NCBI GenBank assembly: GCA_903904815.1
Contig: CAIVDU010000005.1
Location: 173,399-237,398, forward strand
Direction: 5' to 3'
DNA: 64,000 nt
Source of the DNA: an uncultured Armatimonadota bacterium
GTDB lineage: Bacteria > Armatimonadota > Fimbriimonadia > Fimbriimonadales > Fimbriimonadaceae
Of this stretch, positions 44,098 to 53,012 are shown in pieces; the first letter of the stretch is position 1, and each line of letters starts with the position of its first letter. The translations under genes were made by a program, and so were the position numbers. The notes below the pieces were generated by a model that was given only the letters and a program-made list of their open reading frames with translations, was not told the origin of the DNA and made no database searches.

Positions 44098-44823
44098 ATG
44101 ATCAAGAAGAAGCCCTCTCGAGCGGAACCGGTTACCGAATTGAAGCGGGTTCCGATCGTAGAGTGCGGCGAGCCACTTGTGAATTACTTGGAAGTGGCGC
44201 CGGAGATCTTGTTTGATCGACCGCGGTTCACCTACCGGAGGGAGCTCTTCGCCCGGAAGTCGTTGGCCGAGAGACTTAGCCAGGCCGCACGCAATCTGCC
44301 CGAGGGCTACAAGCTGGCGGTGATCGAGTGCTGGCGGGCTCCGATCATCCAACAGCGCATGTATAAGGCGGTCTGGAAGCGGTTTCAAGAGCGGAATCCG
44401 CACTGGAACGAAGCCCACCTCAAGCGGGTGGTGAACCAGTTCACGGCCCCGATGGACCCACGGGTTCCGCCTCCCCACACCACCGGTGGCGCGGTAGACC
44501 TCACTCTCATCGGTCCGGGAGGGGAAAGGTGCGATCTCCACGGCCCTTTCGATGCTCACGATCCCAAGGGGTTCTTCTTCGATGCGCCGGGTCTGAGCGA
44601 CGCGGCCCGGGAAAACCGCGCGATCCTGGCCAAAGCGCTCTTGAGTGCCGGAGTCACCAACTATCCGAGCGAGTATTGGCACTGGAGTTATGGTGACCAG
44701 GGTTGGGCCTATCGAGGCGAGGAGCCGAATGCTCTCTACGGAGCGATCACTCCAGAAGGCTGGACGGCGGAGCCTGACGACGTTTCCGAGCATCCTCTCG
44801 AACTGGTCGAATATGCCGACTAA
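44098..44823 (+). CDS. D-alanyl-D-alanine dipeptidase, VanX/DdpX-like (M15D)
   Basis: A 241-residue protein with the M15D zinc site: His127 and Asp134 in PPHTTGGAVD (S/P-x-H-x-x-G-x-A-x-D), and Glu192 and His195 in SEYWHWSYGDQ. The upstream arginine that aids catalysis matches ECWRAP (Arg80). VanX-type enzymes hydrolyse D-Ala-D-Ala; chromosomal members recycle peptidoglycan or take up D-Ala. No signal peptide is seen, so it is probably cytoplasmic. No van regulator or ligase is nearby, so glycopeptide resistance is not implied. It ends 7 bp before the DnaA-box cluster upstream of ftsZ. Confidence 0.88.
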   Translation: MIKKKPSRAEPVTELKRVPIVECGEPLVNYLEVAPEILFDRPRFTYRRELFARKSLAERLSQAARNLPEGYKLAVIECWRAPIIQQRMYKAVWKRFQERNPHWNEAHLKRVVNQFTAPMDPRVPPPHTTGGAVDLTLIGPGGERCDLHGPFDAHDPKGFFFDAPGLSDAARENRAILAKALLSAGVTNYPSEYWHWSYGDQGWAYRGEEPNALYGAITPEGWTAEPDDVSEHPLELVEYAD

Positions 44824-44830
44824 ATGGGAC

Positions 44831-44866
44831 TTATCCACATTTTTCTGTGGATAAGTATGTGGATAA
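44831..44866. promoter_or_regulatory. three perfect DnaA boxes
   Basis: TTATCCACA at 44831-44839 (plus orientation) and TGTGGATAA at 44846-44854 and 44858-44866 (reverse orientation) all match the DnaA box consensus exactly, within 36 bp. The first two also form an inverted repeat with a short T-rich loop. A stretch of AT-rich sequence follows (44881-44935). Confidence 0.8.
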
Positions 44867-44867
44867 C

Positions 44868-44873
44868 TTGACA
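44868..44873 (+). promoter_or_regulatory. consensus -35 hexamer of the probable ftsZ promoter
   Basis: TTGACA at 44868-44873 is a perfect -35, beginning one base after the third DnaA box. A -10 at the expected distance (around 44891-44901, TTAACCGATATT) is weak. If used, DnaA bound at 44858-44866 would directly touch RNA polymerase. Confidence 0.55.
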
Positions 44874-44970
44874 GCCTAAGCTTGTACTTTTAACCGATAT
44901 TCCTCTCAATAAAAAGTAAAATCAAATCGCGACGCTTTTTGCGCATCTCTCCCGTCTTGAGGCTATAAGG

Positions 44971-45005
44971 CGGGCCGAGCACGGAGGCCCGGCAGTGCTT
45001 TTTTT
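44971..45005 (+). promoter_or_regulatory. possible attenuator hairpin in the ftsZ leader
   Basis: Two mutually exclusive stems overlap: CGGGCC/GGCCCG (44971-44976 with 44986-44991), and AGCAC/GTGCT (44978-44982 with 44995-44999) whose 3' side runs straight into seven T (44999-45005). The second looks like a weak intrinsic terminator, the first like an antiterminator. ftsZ starts at 45016. Confidence 0.35.
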
Positions 45006-45015
45006 GGAACACAGC

Positions 45016-46179
45016 ATGCGACCAGACAACCTTTTTGAGAACCAAGCGACCATCAAAGTCATCGGTATCGGCGGCGCCGGCGGAAACGCGGTCAACCGCA
45101 TGATCCATGAGGGGGTGATGGGAGTCCAGTTCGTTGCCATGAACACGGACGCTCAGGCGTTGGGTCAGAGCCACGCTCCCAAGAAGATCCAGATCGGTGA
45201 CGTGCTGACGCGCGGACTCGGCGCAGGCGGAGATCCTAATGTGGGTGAGCACGCCGCACGGGAAAGCGAGAAGCTGATCGCTCAGGAACTTGAAGGCTGC
45301 GACATGGTCTTCATCACCGCCGGTATGGGCGGCGGAACCGGAACGGGCGCGGCTCCGATCGTGGCCGACATGGCACGAAAGCTCGGCATCCTGACGGTCG
45401 GCGTCGTGACGAAGCCGTTCCTTTTCGAGGGACCGAAGCGACGACGACTGGCAGAGGAAGGCGCGAACCGACTCAAAGAGTATGTCGACACCCTGATCAC
45501 GGTTCCCAACGATCGATTGATCGGGTTCGTTGAGAAGAAGACCACGATGCAGCAGGCATTCGCGGCCGCAGACGATGTTCTTCGGCAAGGCGTCCAGGGT
45601 ATTTCCGACATCATTTTGCTCCCAGGAATCATCAACGTCGACTTCGCTGACGTTCGCTCGGTCATGAGCAACGCCGGCGTGGCTCTTATGGGTCTCGGCA
45701 AGGGCGTTGGCGATCAGCGAGCGCGAATGGCGGCCCAGCATGCGGCCACTTCCCCGCTGCTTGAGACGAATATCAACGGCGCCAAGCGGTTGCTGGTCAA
45801 CGTTACGGCTGGTCCCGACTTCAGCATCGGCGAAGCCCACGAGGCGATGGAGTACATCTTGCAATTCACGGACCAAGAGGATGCCGACATCATCATGGGC
45901 CACGTCATGCGAGACAACCCAGACGGCGAGGTCCAGATCACGCTGCTCGCGGCAGGCATGGAGCCCGGCGCGGCCGCTCCTGCGCCTCGGCAGGACAAGG
46001 AAGTGTTCTTCACAAAGCCAGCGGCTCCGACGAGTTTCATCAGCGCTCCTGGAATCACGCCTTCAACCCCCACGCAGGAAGTCCGGCCGGTCAACCCGCC
46101 CGCACCCACGCCGATTCAGCTTGACGAGATCGATCTCGACATTCCGACGTTCCTGCGCCGCCAACGACTCGGTGGCTAA
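45016..46179 (+). CDS. ftsZ: cell division protein FtsZ
   Basis: A 387-residue tubulin-like GTPase. ATG 45016 gives the usual short N-terminus; an upstream GTG at 44995 lies within the leader hairpin. The GTP-binding motif GGGTGTG is at residues 105-111, with [15 protein letters not shown] near the N-terminus, [15 protein letters not shown] in the T7-loop region, and a C-terminal conserved peptide [11 protein letters not shown] that binds FtsA/ZipA-type partners, joined by a Pro-rich linker. It polymerises into the Z ring at midcell. It is monocistronic here, without ftsA or ftsQ, and ends in a perfect terminator at 46252-46280. Confidence 0.97.
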   Translation: MRPDNLFENQATIKVIGIGGAGGNAVNRMIHEGVMGVQFVAMNTDAQALGQSHAPKKIQIGDVLTRGLGAGGDPNVGEHAARESEKLIAQELEGCDMVFITAGMGGGTGTGAAPIVADMARKLGILTVGVVTKPFLFEGPKRRRLAEEGANRLKEYVDTLITVPNDRLIGFVEKKTTMQQAFAAADDVLRQGVQGISDIILLPGIINVDFADVRSVMSNAGVALMGLGKGVGDQRARMAAQHAATSPLLETNINGAKRLLVNVTAGPDFSIGEAHEAMEYILQFTDQEDADIIMGHVMRDNPDGEVQITLLAAGMEPGAAAPAPRQDKEVFFTKPAAPTSFISAPGITPSTPTQEVRPVNPPAPTPIQLDEIDLDIPTFLRRQRLGG

Positions 46180-46251
46180 ACCGCCGAGTCCTCACGCTTT
46201 ACTTACCTAAAGGAAACCCGAAATTATCGGGAGGTGACTGGTCCAACGATC

Positions 46252-46280
46252 GGCCCGCGCTCCGCGCGGGCCATTTTTTT
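46252..46280 (+). terminator. intrinsic terminator of ftsZ
   Basis: A perfect 9-bp GC stem (46252-46260 and 46264-46272, loop TCC) followed by A and seven T (46274-46280), 72 bp after the ftsZ stop. Confidence 0.92.
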
Positions 46281-46710
46281 CGCGTGGCCTGCGTGCGCGG
46301 AGTGTTGGAGTAGCGGAGTGATGGGTCCGGACCGGGATGGTCCTTGGACTGAGACCGGAGCCGCCTTCGGCGCTTGGATGTTGGGCACCGGAACCGGGGA
46401 TTCTGGGTTCGTTTCGCAGTAAGGATGTTGCAATGCTATTCGGTTTTCAAGGTGCTGAGTGGCGTTTTGGGTGTATTGGCTTTCGGATGGCGCGATCCTG
46501 TTGACAATTGTCTGTATATTCAACACCTGGACCGTGCATTACGTTACAGGGCGAGGCAGAGTTGCGGGTATATCCGCAATTACTGCGGCTATGTTACGGC
46601 ACTTCGCTTTGGGCCTCGGGCACGGTTTCGAAGGGATCAAACCTTGCTGGGCCAGGAGTTGGAACTTTCTCTATTGCCCCGCCCGTGCGCATGACGCGGT
46701 CGGTGTATTT
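46281..46710. other. intergenic DNA without supported genes
   Basis: About 430 bp between the ftsZ terminator and a repeat element. Overlapping short frames on the plus strand lack family features and ribosome binding sites. It probably contains debris of repeats (for example GGAGTAGCGGAGTGATGGG near 46307, also found in the repeats further right). Confidence 0.4.
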
Positions 46711-47006
46711 CTTCGACCCCCTTCGGGGGTCGGGATGGTTTTGAGATGACTCGTCCGGTGGTCGACCGGAGTCGACGCACCGGCTAAAATCTGCGATCCC
46801 TCCGGGATCGGCGGAGCATGGGTATCTGCCTCGCGGCCCTCGGCGGCGCCCAGGTGCTGGGGCGATCTGGATGGTCTCGAGTCTAGACTCACGAATCCAT
46901 CGGTTGCATTGAATCTCCACACGCATGTCGACGCACCGGCTCATGTCTGCGGCACGGGTATTTGCCTAGCGGCCCTCGGCGACGCCCAGGTGTTGGGGGC
47001 GATGGT
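46711..47006. repeat. palindrome-rich repeat, left copy, with duplicated gene 3' end
   Basis: Starts with a perfect hairpin (CGACCCCC/GGGGGTCG, about 46714-46732), then a GTCGACC/GGAGTCGAC palindrome and a GATCCCTCCGGGATC hairpin, followed by a segment containing TCGCGGCCCTCGGCGGCGCC and the 3' end of the next gene (CACGAATCCATCGGTTGCAT) in duplicate. The same order of blocks recurs in direct orientation at 60546-60975 and partly at 60178-60407 and 62399-62635. Confidence 0.75.
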
Positions 47007-48665
47007 CTAGAGTCTAAAGTCACGAATCCATCGGTTGCATTGAATCTCCACCTGCATGAGGTCTTCACGGCGGTCTCGTGCCAGAGATTGAAATGCACTG
47101 GCGTCGGCCGATAGGCGTGCGATCACGTCTTTCAAACCCGGGATGCATGATTTGGCTTCGTCAGCCGTGCGCAGACGATCGAACGATCCGTGTTCGGTCA
47201 ACACGATGCAGTCGTCTGTGTTCTCTCGACCTAGCGTTTTCTCGATCCATGTGCAGGTCAGGACGCAGTACAACCCAAGCGCTTCGAGGGGACTCTTACT
47301 ACTTTGAATGTCGATGTAGGAAAGCGGTACGTCCCCGGTTATCACCCAGACCTGTGGATCGATCGCGCGCCTGGTAGAACTGATGTCGGCGAGAATGACG
47401 ACTGCGTCGTAATCTGCCGCTAAATATAGGTCTAGGACGCCATCGCATCCTGGCTGGCCAAGAAGATAGCGGCGCACCTCTCGGGCGAGTTCGCCGCGAG
47501 GTCCGCTTGCCTTGAAATCGAGACGCTCGAAATCCGAACTATCGATTGGCCCCGTCGTTTCCTGAAGTGGAAAGTCTGCGGTAGCATTCTCTTCACTCCA
47601 CCTCTTTCCCTGATCTAGAACCCTTGCGAGACCCTTTTGACTGGAGGACGAGAGCGAATCGAACGCAAGCTTATCGGAAATCAGGCGATCGACAATGCTC
47701 CCGATGATTGGGATGCAAGCATGGGCCTCGTCCAACGATCGCAACTCTCTGAGACTTCGGTGATGGCACACCCGGAACTGACTCGACGAATCGCGATCGA
47801 GCATGACGTCGCTGATCCACATTGACGTCTTTAGGCAGTAGGTGGCGAGGGCTTCAATCGGCGTTTGGTAGTTTCGAACGTGGAGATACGATATCGGCGC
47901 ACCTCCCGTCACCACCCACACTTGAGATTCCAAGTGGCTCGGTGTGACCACTTCGATAAGAAACACAAGCGCGCCAAACTCGGCGGCGAAGAAGACTCGG
48001 TCAACGCCGTCACACCATGCTTGCTTCAGTAAGTACTTACGAGCCTCATCGGCAAATTCGGGGATTGCCCCGTGGTCAAGAAAATCGATTTCCTGAAATG
48101 AGGTCGTATCAATGGGTCGTCTCTTTTCAGCATCGAGTGGAGGAGCCGAAGTTTTCAGGAGCGGAATTGGAGGAGCCGTCGCTACCTTCACTTTGGCAAC
48201 CGCATTTAGGATTTCCGGTTCAACGGCTACCGCAACCGCCTCCGTTTCGATCAACCGAGTAGCTAACCCATACAACAGAGGAAGACACTGCTTGGCATCA
48301 AGATCCGATGTCAACAGGCGGAGACTACCGTGCTCCTTGAGCTGGATGGAATTCGAAGTATCACGACGCTTGAGGGTGTAACGAACCCAAGCTTCGGCAA
48401 GAATGCAGTACTCACAAAGCGCGTCGAGGGGATGCGTGCAGATCTGAATGTCGATGTAGGAAAGCGGTACGTCCCCGGTTATCACCCAGACCTGTGGATC
48501 GACTCCGGGAGTCCGGGAACCGATCTCTGCCAGAAACACCACCTCGACGCAATCTGCTGCGAGATAAATATTCATTACGCGGTCGCACCACTTGTGGCTC
48601 AAGAGGTAGCGACGCACCTCGCTTGACAGTTCGGCAATCCGATCTATCCGGTTGGTTTCGATCAA
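47007..48665 (-). CDS. three-repeat protein, probable immunity protein array (DUF4826-like)
   Basis: A 552-residue protein made of three tandem units of about 175 residues. Each unit has EVRRYLL-x-x-x-x-CD at its start, a hydrophobic strand (IYLAADCVEVVFLAEI; VFFAAEFGALVFLIEV; LYLAADYDAVVILADI), a V-W-V-I-T-G-D-V-P-L-S-Y-I core, then a P-(L/I)-(D/E)-A-L helix. The core resembles the W-x-I-S-G-D-L-P-x-D-Y-I motif of DUF4826, a family I associate with immunity-like proteins; the assignment is tentative. No signal peptide. Units 1 and 3 are closer to each other than to unit 2. It is the last gene of the Rhs island; pieces of its 3' end occur in the flanking repeats. Confidence 0.6.
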   Translation of the reverse strand: MIETNRIDRIAELSSEVRRYLLSHKWCDRVMNIYLAADCVEVVFLAEIGSRTPGVDPQVWVITGDVPLSYIDIQICTHPLDALCEYCILAEAWVRYTLKRRDTSNSIQLKEHGSLRLLTSDLDAKQCLPLLYGLATRLIETEAVAVAVEPEILNAVAKVKVATAPPIPLLKTSAPPLDAEKRRPIDTTSFQEIDFLDHGAIPEFADEARKYLLKQAWCDGVDRVFFAAEFGALVFLIEVVTPSHLESQVWVVTGGAPISYLHVRNYQTPIEALATYCLKTSMWISDVMLDRDSSSQFRVCHHRSLRELRSLDEAHACIPIIGSIVDRLISDKLAFDSLSSSSQKGLARVLDQGKRWSEENATADFPLQETTGPIDSSDFERLDFKASGPRGELAREVRRYLLGQPGCDGVLDLYLAADYDAVVILADISSTRRAIDPQVWVITGDVPLSYIDIQSSKSPLEALGLYCVLTCTWIEKTLGRENTDDCIVLTEHGSFDRLRTADEAKSCIPGLKDVIARLSADASAFQSLARDRREDLMQVEIQCNRWIRDFRL

Positions 48666-48771
48666 TTCATATCGTGACGGGTCGATCAGCGTTGTTCTCC
48701 TGATATGGCTTCTAGAGTCATCTCCCCACCTATTCTAGAGATAGTCACTCCGAAACCAACTCCAGTGTCTC

Positions 48772-49383
48772 TCATCCGTTATCAAAACTCCGACGAATCA
48801 TCACCCGATCTGGATCGTCGGGATCGCGTTCGAAGCGGAAGCCTTGCCGCAGGTTCAACTCAGGGATCGGTGTTCCCAGAGCGTGAGCCAGATCCCGGTG
48901 GTCGACGTAGTGGCGAAGTGCTTTCTGAATCTCGATCTCACCGGTTTGGGGTTGTGCGTTGGAGGGGGTAACGCAGAACGCAGCAAGCACTGCATCTGTC
49001 GCAGCGAGGAATCCTTCACGGTCGAAGATAACGTCTGCTTTTAGCAGCCTCGCGGCGATTGCCCGAAAGGCAATCCTGAATTGCTCGGAAATATACTGCT
49101 TTACGTCTTCCAGTGGTTTGTCCCGCCAGTCGTCATCGGTTAGATGAACGTTCACAGAAATCGACTGTTGCGCCTTGAGGTAGCGAACTCCATTCACCCC
49201 ATGCTTGGCCGGCCACCGATAGGCGGCTCCATCCACGTAGAAGGAGATGCCATAAAAAGTAATCGCCGGACAAAACTCAATCCCGTCCAAAGACCTGAAC
49301 AGTCTGACGAGTTGGGAATGATAAACGTGAAATGAACCCAAATCCGGCCCACCCAAGAATGCCCCGATTCCAATTTCGCCCAT
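48772..49383 (-). CDS. hypothetical protein of the Rhs island
   Basis: A 203-residue protein without signal peptide. It is mixed alpha/beta with aromatic strands (GIEFCPAITFYGISFYVDGA; QSISVNVHLTDDDW) and a helical middle (KQYISEQFRIAFRAIAARLL), ending in a basic FRFERDPDDPDRVMIRR tail. The size, lack of recognisable enzyme motif and position in a leftward run of immunity-like genes suggest an immunity protein, but I cannot name a family. The gap to the three-repeat gene is 106 bp. Confidence 0.55.
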   Translation of the reverse strand: MGEIGIGAFLGGPDLGSFHVYHSQLVRLFRSLDGIEFCPAITFYGISFYVDGAAYRWPAKHGVNGVRYLKAQQSISVNVHLTDDDWRDKPLEDVKQYISEQFRIAFRAIAARLLKADVIFDREGFLAATDAVLAAFCVTPSNAQPQTGEIEIQKALRHYVDHRDLAHALGTPIPELNLRQGFRFERDPDDPDRVMIRRSFDNG

Positions 49384-49425
49384 TGCTATTCAGCTAAGCC
49401 ATAAACATGTTGGGTGTTAAAGAGC

Positions 49426-49918
49426 TTATGAATGAATGACTCCAATCGGTCTTTTCGCACGCGGCTCTGGAATAGGAACATTAAACCACTCCATGATAGT
49501 GCGAGAGACAGACGCAATCCTATTAGGATTACATTTTCGCGCAACCATCTCCACCTTCTCAATCGTGTCTACCTGCTCAAAGAACTCTTCAAGGCTTGGG
49601 AGCAATTCGTGCTCGAGAATACGATATGCATCTCGATCTGAAAAAGCACTCGGAGTTTCCAACAACCGCATGTCTAGATCCTCTCTGAACTCTAAGCCTT
49701 TCCTGTAGATGCGCATGGTTCCAGATAGGCGGGTCCGTTCCTAGACAAGCAGTCACAAAAATTCCACACTCTGGATATAGAAGCTCGCTATAGCTCGATC
49801 GATCAAGCGAGAAAACTTGGAGAGTTTCGTCCTTTGTTCGAATCCATGCATTGTTCTTGTAGGAAAAGCCGACAGTATGAAGAACTCGCGTTACGGTTGG
49901 TCGAAAACCTGTTTTCAT
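49426..49918 (-). pseudogene. frameshifted DUF4304-like gene (paralogue of the IS-split gene)
   Basis: The first half (49918 leftward) reads MKTGFRPTVTRVLHTVGFSY ... GIFVTACLGTDPPIWNHAHL; after about 49672-49680 the match to the neighbouring paralogue continues in another frame as LLETPSAFSDRDAYRILEHE ... IMEWFNVPIPEP to 49426. Comparison with the neighbour places the shift right after the GSR segment. The D-P-P-I-W-N-H-A-H-L and preceding G-I-F strand fit DUF4304, a family frequent among toxin-immunity genes. Either a decayed gene or an indel error in the sequence. Intact length would be about 165 residues. Confidence 0.65.
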
Positions 49919-49996
49919 CTAGCGACGCTATCCGCCCTTCCGACTATCATTCGGTTACCCAGTTAATTCAGCAATGTCAATTGTTCGTGTGGTCGA

Positions 49997-50486
49997 TCAG
50001 CTCAAAGCTATTGTGCCGTTAACGGTAATTTGTGCTATTTCCGGAGAATCTGGAATCGGAACCTTAAACCACTTTATGATCGTGCGTGTAACGGTGGCTA
50101 TCTCATTAGGGTTGCGCTTTCGTGCGACGGCTTCCACTTTTTCGATCGTATCCAGGTGCGCAAAGAATGCCTCGATCTTCGGAAGCAGTTCGAGAGTTAG
50201 AATCTCGTAAGCATCTGCATCTGAAATTGAACTCGGACTCTCAAGAAGCTGATCCAATCTAGAACCTTGTTCAACCTTGGTTCTTCGTCTAAGGTGCGCA
50301 TGGTTCCAAATCGGGGGATCAGTGCCGGGACAAGCGATGACAAACACGCCACACTCTGGTTGTAATAGTTCGCCGTAAGGTGATCGATCAAGGGAGAAAA
50401 CCTGTAGGACTTCACCCTTGCTCCGCATCCAAGCCTTATGCTTATATGCTAAGCCAGCAGTTTCAAGCACTCGTGTGACCGATGGC
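49997..50486 (-). pseudogene. DUF4304-like gene, main part, split by IS21 element
   Basis: Encodes SVTRVLETAGLAYKHKAWMR ... FVIACPGTDPPIWNHAHLRR ... EIATVTRTIIKWFKVPIP. Its first seven codons lie beyond the insertion sequence at 53130-53151 on the same strand. Joining the two pieces and removing one 5-bp target copy gives MKSGIRPSVTRVLETAG, aligned residue for residue with the paralogue's MKTGFRPTVTRVLHTVG. The open frame that appears to run on to 50590 is an artefact through the IS end. The gene is thus inactivated unless the IS end supplies a start. Confidence 0.8.
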
Positions 50487-50591
50487 TGCACGTTCCAGCG
50501 CAAATCGAACAGTGATTCCAATCGAAATCGAACAGTGATTCCAATCCAAATCGAACACCCATTCCAATTCAATTCGAACACTCGTTCCAAT
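50487..50591. repeat. left IS21 end with four 23-bp subterminal repeats
   Basis: After the terminal TGCACGTTCCAG the motif AATCGAACAGTGATTCCAAT recurs about every 23 bp (near 50502, 50525, 50548, 50571) with small changes. These are probably IstA transposase binding sites. Confidence 0.8.
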
Positions 50592-50684
50592 TGAATCCGA
50601 ACGCTTTGTAGATAGTGGTTTTTCGGGTTTGGCGGCTTTCTCTAGACCGTCCCTTTCTCCTGGCTTTGCCAAGGAGGACCAGGG

Positions 50685-52238
50685 GTGCCAAGGAGTCGCA
50701 TAGACATGAAAAAGATCAGAGAGGTGCTCCGGCTCAAGCTGGGCAAAGGAGCAAGTACGAGGCAGATCGCCTCCAGTTGCAAGCTGTCGGTCTCGACGGT
50801 TTCCGAGTATCTGTACCGCGCGGGCGCGGCTGGCTACAGTTGGCCGCTGCCGGAGGATCTGTCCGACGAGGATCTTGAGCGCTCGTTATTTCCGCCACGG
50901 CCCAAGACCGGCGAGCCACCTCGTCCCCTGCCGGACTGGAATGACGTTCGAAAAGATCTCTCGCGCAAGGGCGTAACGCTTCTGCTACTGTGGCGAGAAT
51001 ACAAGGCCAAACATCCCGCAGGTTACGGCTACGCTCGCTTTGCGGATCTGTATTCGGCTTGGGAGAAGAAGACTGACCTTCGGATGCTTCAGCGGCACAA
51101 GGCAGGAGAGAAGCTGTTCGTGGACTACTCGGGGCTCACGGCCCGCGTCATCGACCCACAAACGGGCGAGGTCCGAGAAGTGCAGGTCTTCGTATCGGCC
51201 ATGGGCTCCAGCCAAAAGCTGTTCGCCAAAGCTTACGAGGGGCAAGATCTTAAGAATTGGCTACTCGCTCACGTGGAAGCTTTTGAGTTCTACGGCGCGC
51301 TTCCGGAAGTGCTCGTGCCTGACAACCTAAAGTCTGGCGTGACGTCGCCCTGCTACTACGAGCCGGGGCTGACCAAGGCCTATGCGGACCTGGCTCACTT
51401 CTACGACCTCACGGTGCTGCCGGCTCGGGTCGCCACCCCGAGGGACAAAGCCAAGGTTGAAAACGGTGTTCAGCAAGTCGAACGCTGGGTGCTGGCGCCC
51501 ATCAGAGACCGCGAGTTCTTCAGCCTCTCCGAGCTCAACGAGGAACTGCGGCGTCTCGTGGACGCCCTCAACTCCCGGCTCATGAAGGGGCCGAACGCAT
51601 CGCGCGACGAACTGTTCAAAGAAGAGGACCTCCCCGCGATGAGGCCACTGCCTGCTTCGCGGTACTCGTTTGCCGAATGGAAGAGCGCCAAGGTCGCTCC
51701 CGACTACCACGTCGAGTTCGAAGGACACCGCTACAGCGTTCCCTACCGCCTCGTCGGGAACAAAGTCGACATCCGGATTTCCACAAACGTGGTCGAGGTC
51801 TTCCAAGGCTCTAAGAAGCTCGCTTCTCATGCCCGCGCCGTTCGCCGCCGAGGATTCACGACCCAGGACGCCCACATGCCCGAAAACCACAAAGCGGGCC
51901 AATGGACTCCTGAGCGCCTCACTAAGTGGGCCGAGAAGACCGGTCCTGAGGCGAGCCTGTTTGTATCACGCGTTTTGGCTTCCAAGGCTCACAAGGAACA
52001 CGGCCACCGCACCATCCTCGGAGTTCTTAGACTCGAAAAGAGCTTCGGCAAAGATCGCCTGGAGGCCGCTTGCCAGCGCGCGAACACCATCGGCGCGCTC
52101 AGCTATTCCAGCGTGAAGTCCATCCTGGACAAGAAGCTCGAAAAGGTCGAACCCCAGCCGGAACCTCCGGCTCTGCCGCTCCACGGCAACGTGCGTGGAG
52201 CAGCCCACTTTCAAGGAGACGTCCCATGCGCCAATTGA
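50685..52238 (+). CDS. istA: IS21 transposase IstA
   Basis: A 517-residue transposase. GTG 50685 has an AAGGAGG 7 bp upstream; ATG 50706 (MKKIREVLRLKLG) is an alternative with AAGGAG further off. The N-terminal helix-turn-helix reads ASTRQIASSCKLSVSTVSEY. The DDE catalytic core has Asp in LFVDYSG, Asp in LVPDNLKSG and Glu in KAKVENGVQQVERW. The C-terminal beta-barrel (YSVPYRLVGNKVDIRI) is as usual. It binds the 23-bp end repeats and, with IstB, inserts the element. It overlaps istB by 13 bp. Confidence 0.95.
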   Translation: MPRSRIDMKKIREVLRLKLGKGASTRQIASSCKLSVSTVSEYLYRAGAAGYSWPLPEDLSDEDLERSLFPPRPKTGEPPRPLPDWNDVRKDLSRKGVTLLLLWREYKAKHPAGYGYARFADLYSAWEKKTDLRMLQRHKAGEKLFVDYSGLTARVIDPQTGEVREVQVFVSAMGSSQKLFAKAYEGQDLKNWLLAHVEAFEFYGALPEVLVPDNLKSGVTSPCYYEPGLTKAYADLAHFYDLTVLPARVATPRDKAKVENGVQQVERWVLAPIRDREFFSLSELNEELRRLVDALNSRLMKGPNASRDELFKEEDLPAMRPLPASRYSFAEWKSAKVAPDYHVEFEGHRYSVPYRLVGNKVDIRISTNVVEVFQGSKKLASHARAVRRRGFTTQDAHMPENHKAGQWTPERLTKWAEKTGPEASLFVSRVLASKAHKEHGHRTILGVLRLEKSFGKDRLEAACQRANTIGALSYSSVKSILDKKLEKVEPQPEPPALPLHGNVRGAAHFQGDVPCAN

Positions 52239-52984
52239 CCCTCGACCAACTGGGCGAACTCAGGCTTGAAGGCCTGAAGCGAGCACTCAAAGAGCAGCTC
52301 GCGCAGCCATCGTTTCAGGACATGAGCTTCGAGGAGCGCTTCGAACTGCTCATCGACGCCGAAGCCGCCTACCGCGACGAACGCAGGCTCGCAACCCGCA
52401 TCCAAAAGGCAGGCCTTCGCCAAAACGCAAGGCTCGAAGATGCCGACCAGCGAGCAGTGCGCTCGCTGGACCGAGCGCTTCTGGATGCGCTTTCCTCATG
52501 CCGTTGGTTAAGAGAAAAAAGAAATGTCCTGCTCGTGGGACCGACAGGAGTCGGCAAGACCTTTCTGGCTTCAGCGCTCACGCTTAAGGGTTGCCAGCAA
52601 GGCTTCTCGGCCCGCTTCCACCGGGCGCCCAGACTCCTTCACGACCTAGAGATCGGCAGAGCCGACGGAACCTACAAAAACAAGCTCGCCTCCATCGCAA
52701 GAGTCGACCTCGTCATCCTCGACGACTGGCTCATCACGCCGCTTACAAGCCTTCAAAGAAGAGATCTGCTCGAAATCCTAGACGATCGCTACGACAGAAG
52801 GTCGACAATGATCTGCTCCCAACTGCCCGTCGAGCATTGGCACGAAGCCATCGGTGACCCCACCTTGGCAGACGCCATTCTCGACAGGCTCATCCACAAC
52901 GCATACCGGCTCGACATCCAAGGAGAATCCCTCAGGAAAACCAAAGGGCTAGACGGTATCCTCGACCACAACAAGAAAGACTAA
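52226..52984 (+). CDS. istB: IS21 ATPase IstB
   Basis: A 252-residue AAA+ helper from ATG 52226; the frame extends upstream within istA but that is not coding. Walker A is GPTGVGKTFLA, Walker B LVILDDW, followed by the sensor region ICSQLPVEHWHEAIGDPTLADAILDRL typical of IstB/DnaC-like ATPases. It selects target DNA and stimulates IstA. Length equals family norm, and it overlaps istA by 13 bp, suggesting coupled translation. Confidence 0.95.
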   Translation: MRQLTLDQLGELRLEGLKRALKEQLAQPSFQDMSFEERFELLIDAEAAYRDERRLATRIQKAGLRQNARLEDADQRAVRSLDRALLDALSSCRWLREKRNVLLVGPTGVGKTFLASALTLKGCQQGFSARFHRAPRLLHDLEIGRADGTYKNKLASIARVDLVILDDWLITPLTSLQRRDLLEILDDRYDRRSTMICSQLPVEHWHEAIGDPTLADAILDRLIHNAYRLDIQGESLRKTKGLDGILDHNKKD

Positions 52985-53012
52985 GCCAGACCCCAAAGAC
53001 CGCCACCGCAAA

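Noticed and set aside
44098..44823. Vancomycin resistance locus
   Set aside because: A lone VanX-like dipeptidase without vanR/S, vanH or a ligase; a peptidoglycan-recycling role is more likely.
43963..44838. N-terminal extension of the GH78 gene giving 1097 residues
   Set aside because: It is antisense to the well-supported VanX-like gene and shows no GH78 features before the signal peptide.
44831..44854. Intrinsic terminator of the VanX-like gene
   Set aside because: The inverted repeat is made of two perfect DnaA boxes, has an AT-rich stem and no T tract after it, so a DnaA site explains it better.
46459..46749. Several overlapping plus-strand frames after ftsZ
   Set aside because: They overlap one another and the repeat element and lack start signals; no recognisable motif.
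49997..50590. 197-codon minus-strand frame as an intact gene
   Set aside because: Its first 35 codons are the left end repeats of the IS21 element; the true 5' end lies at 53130-53151.
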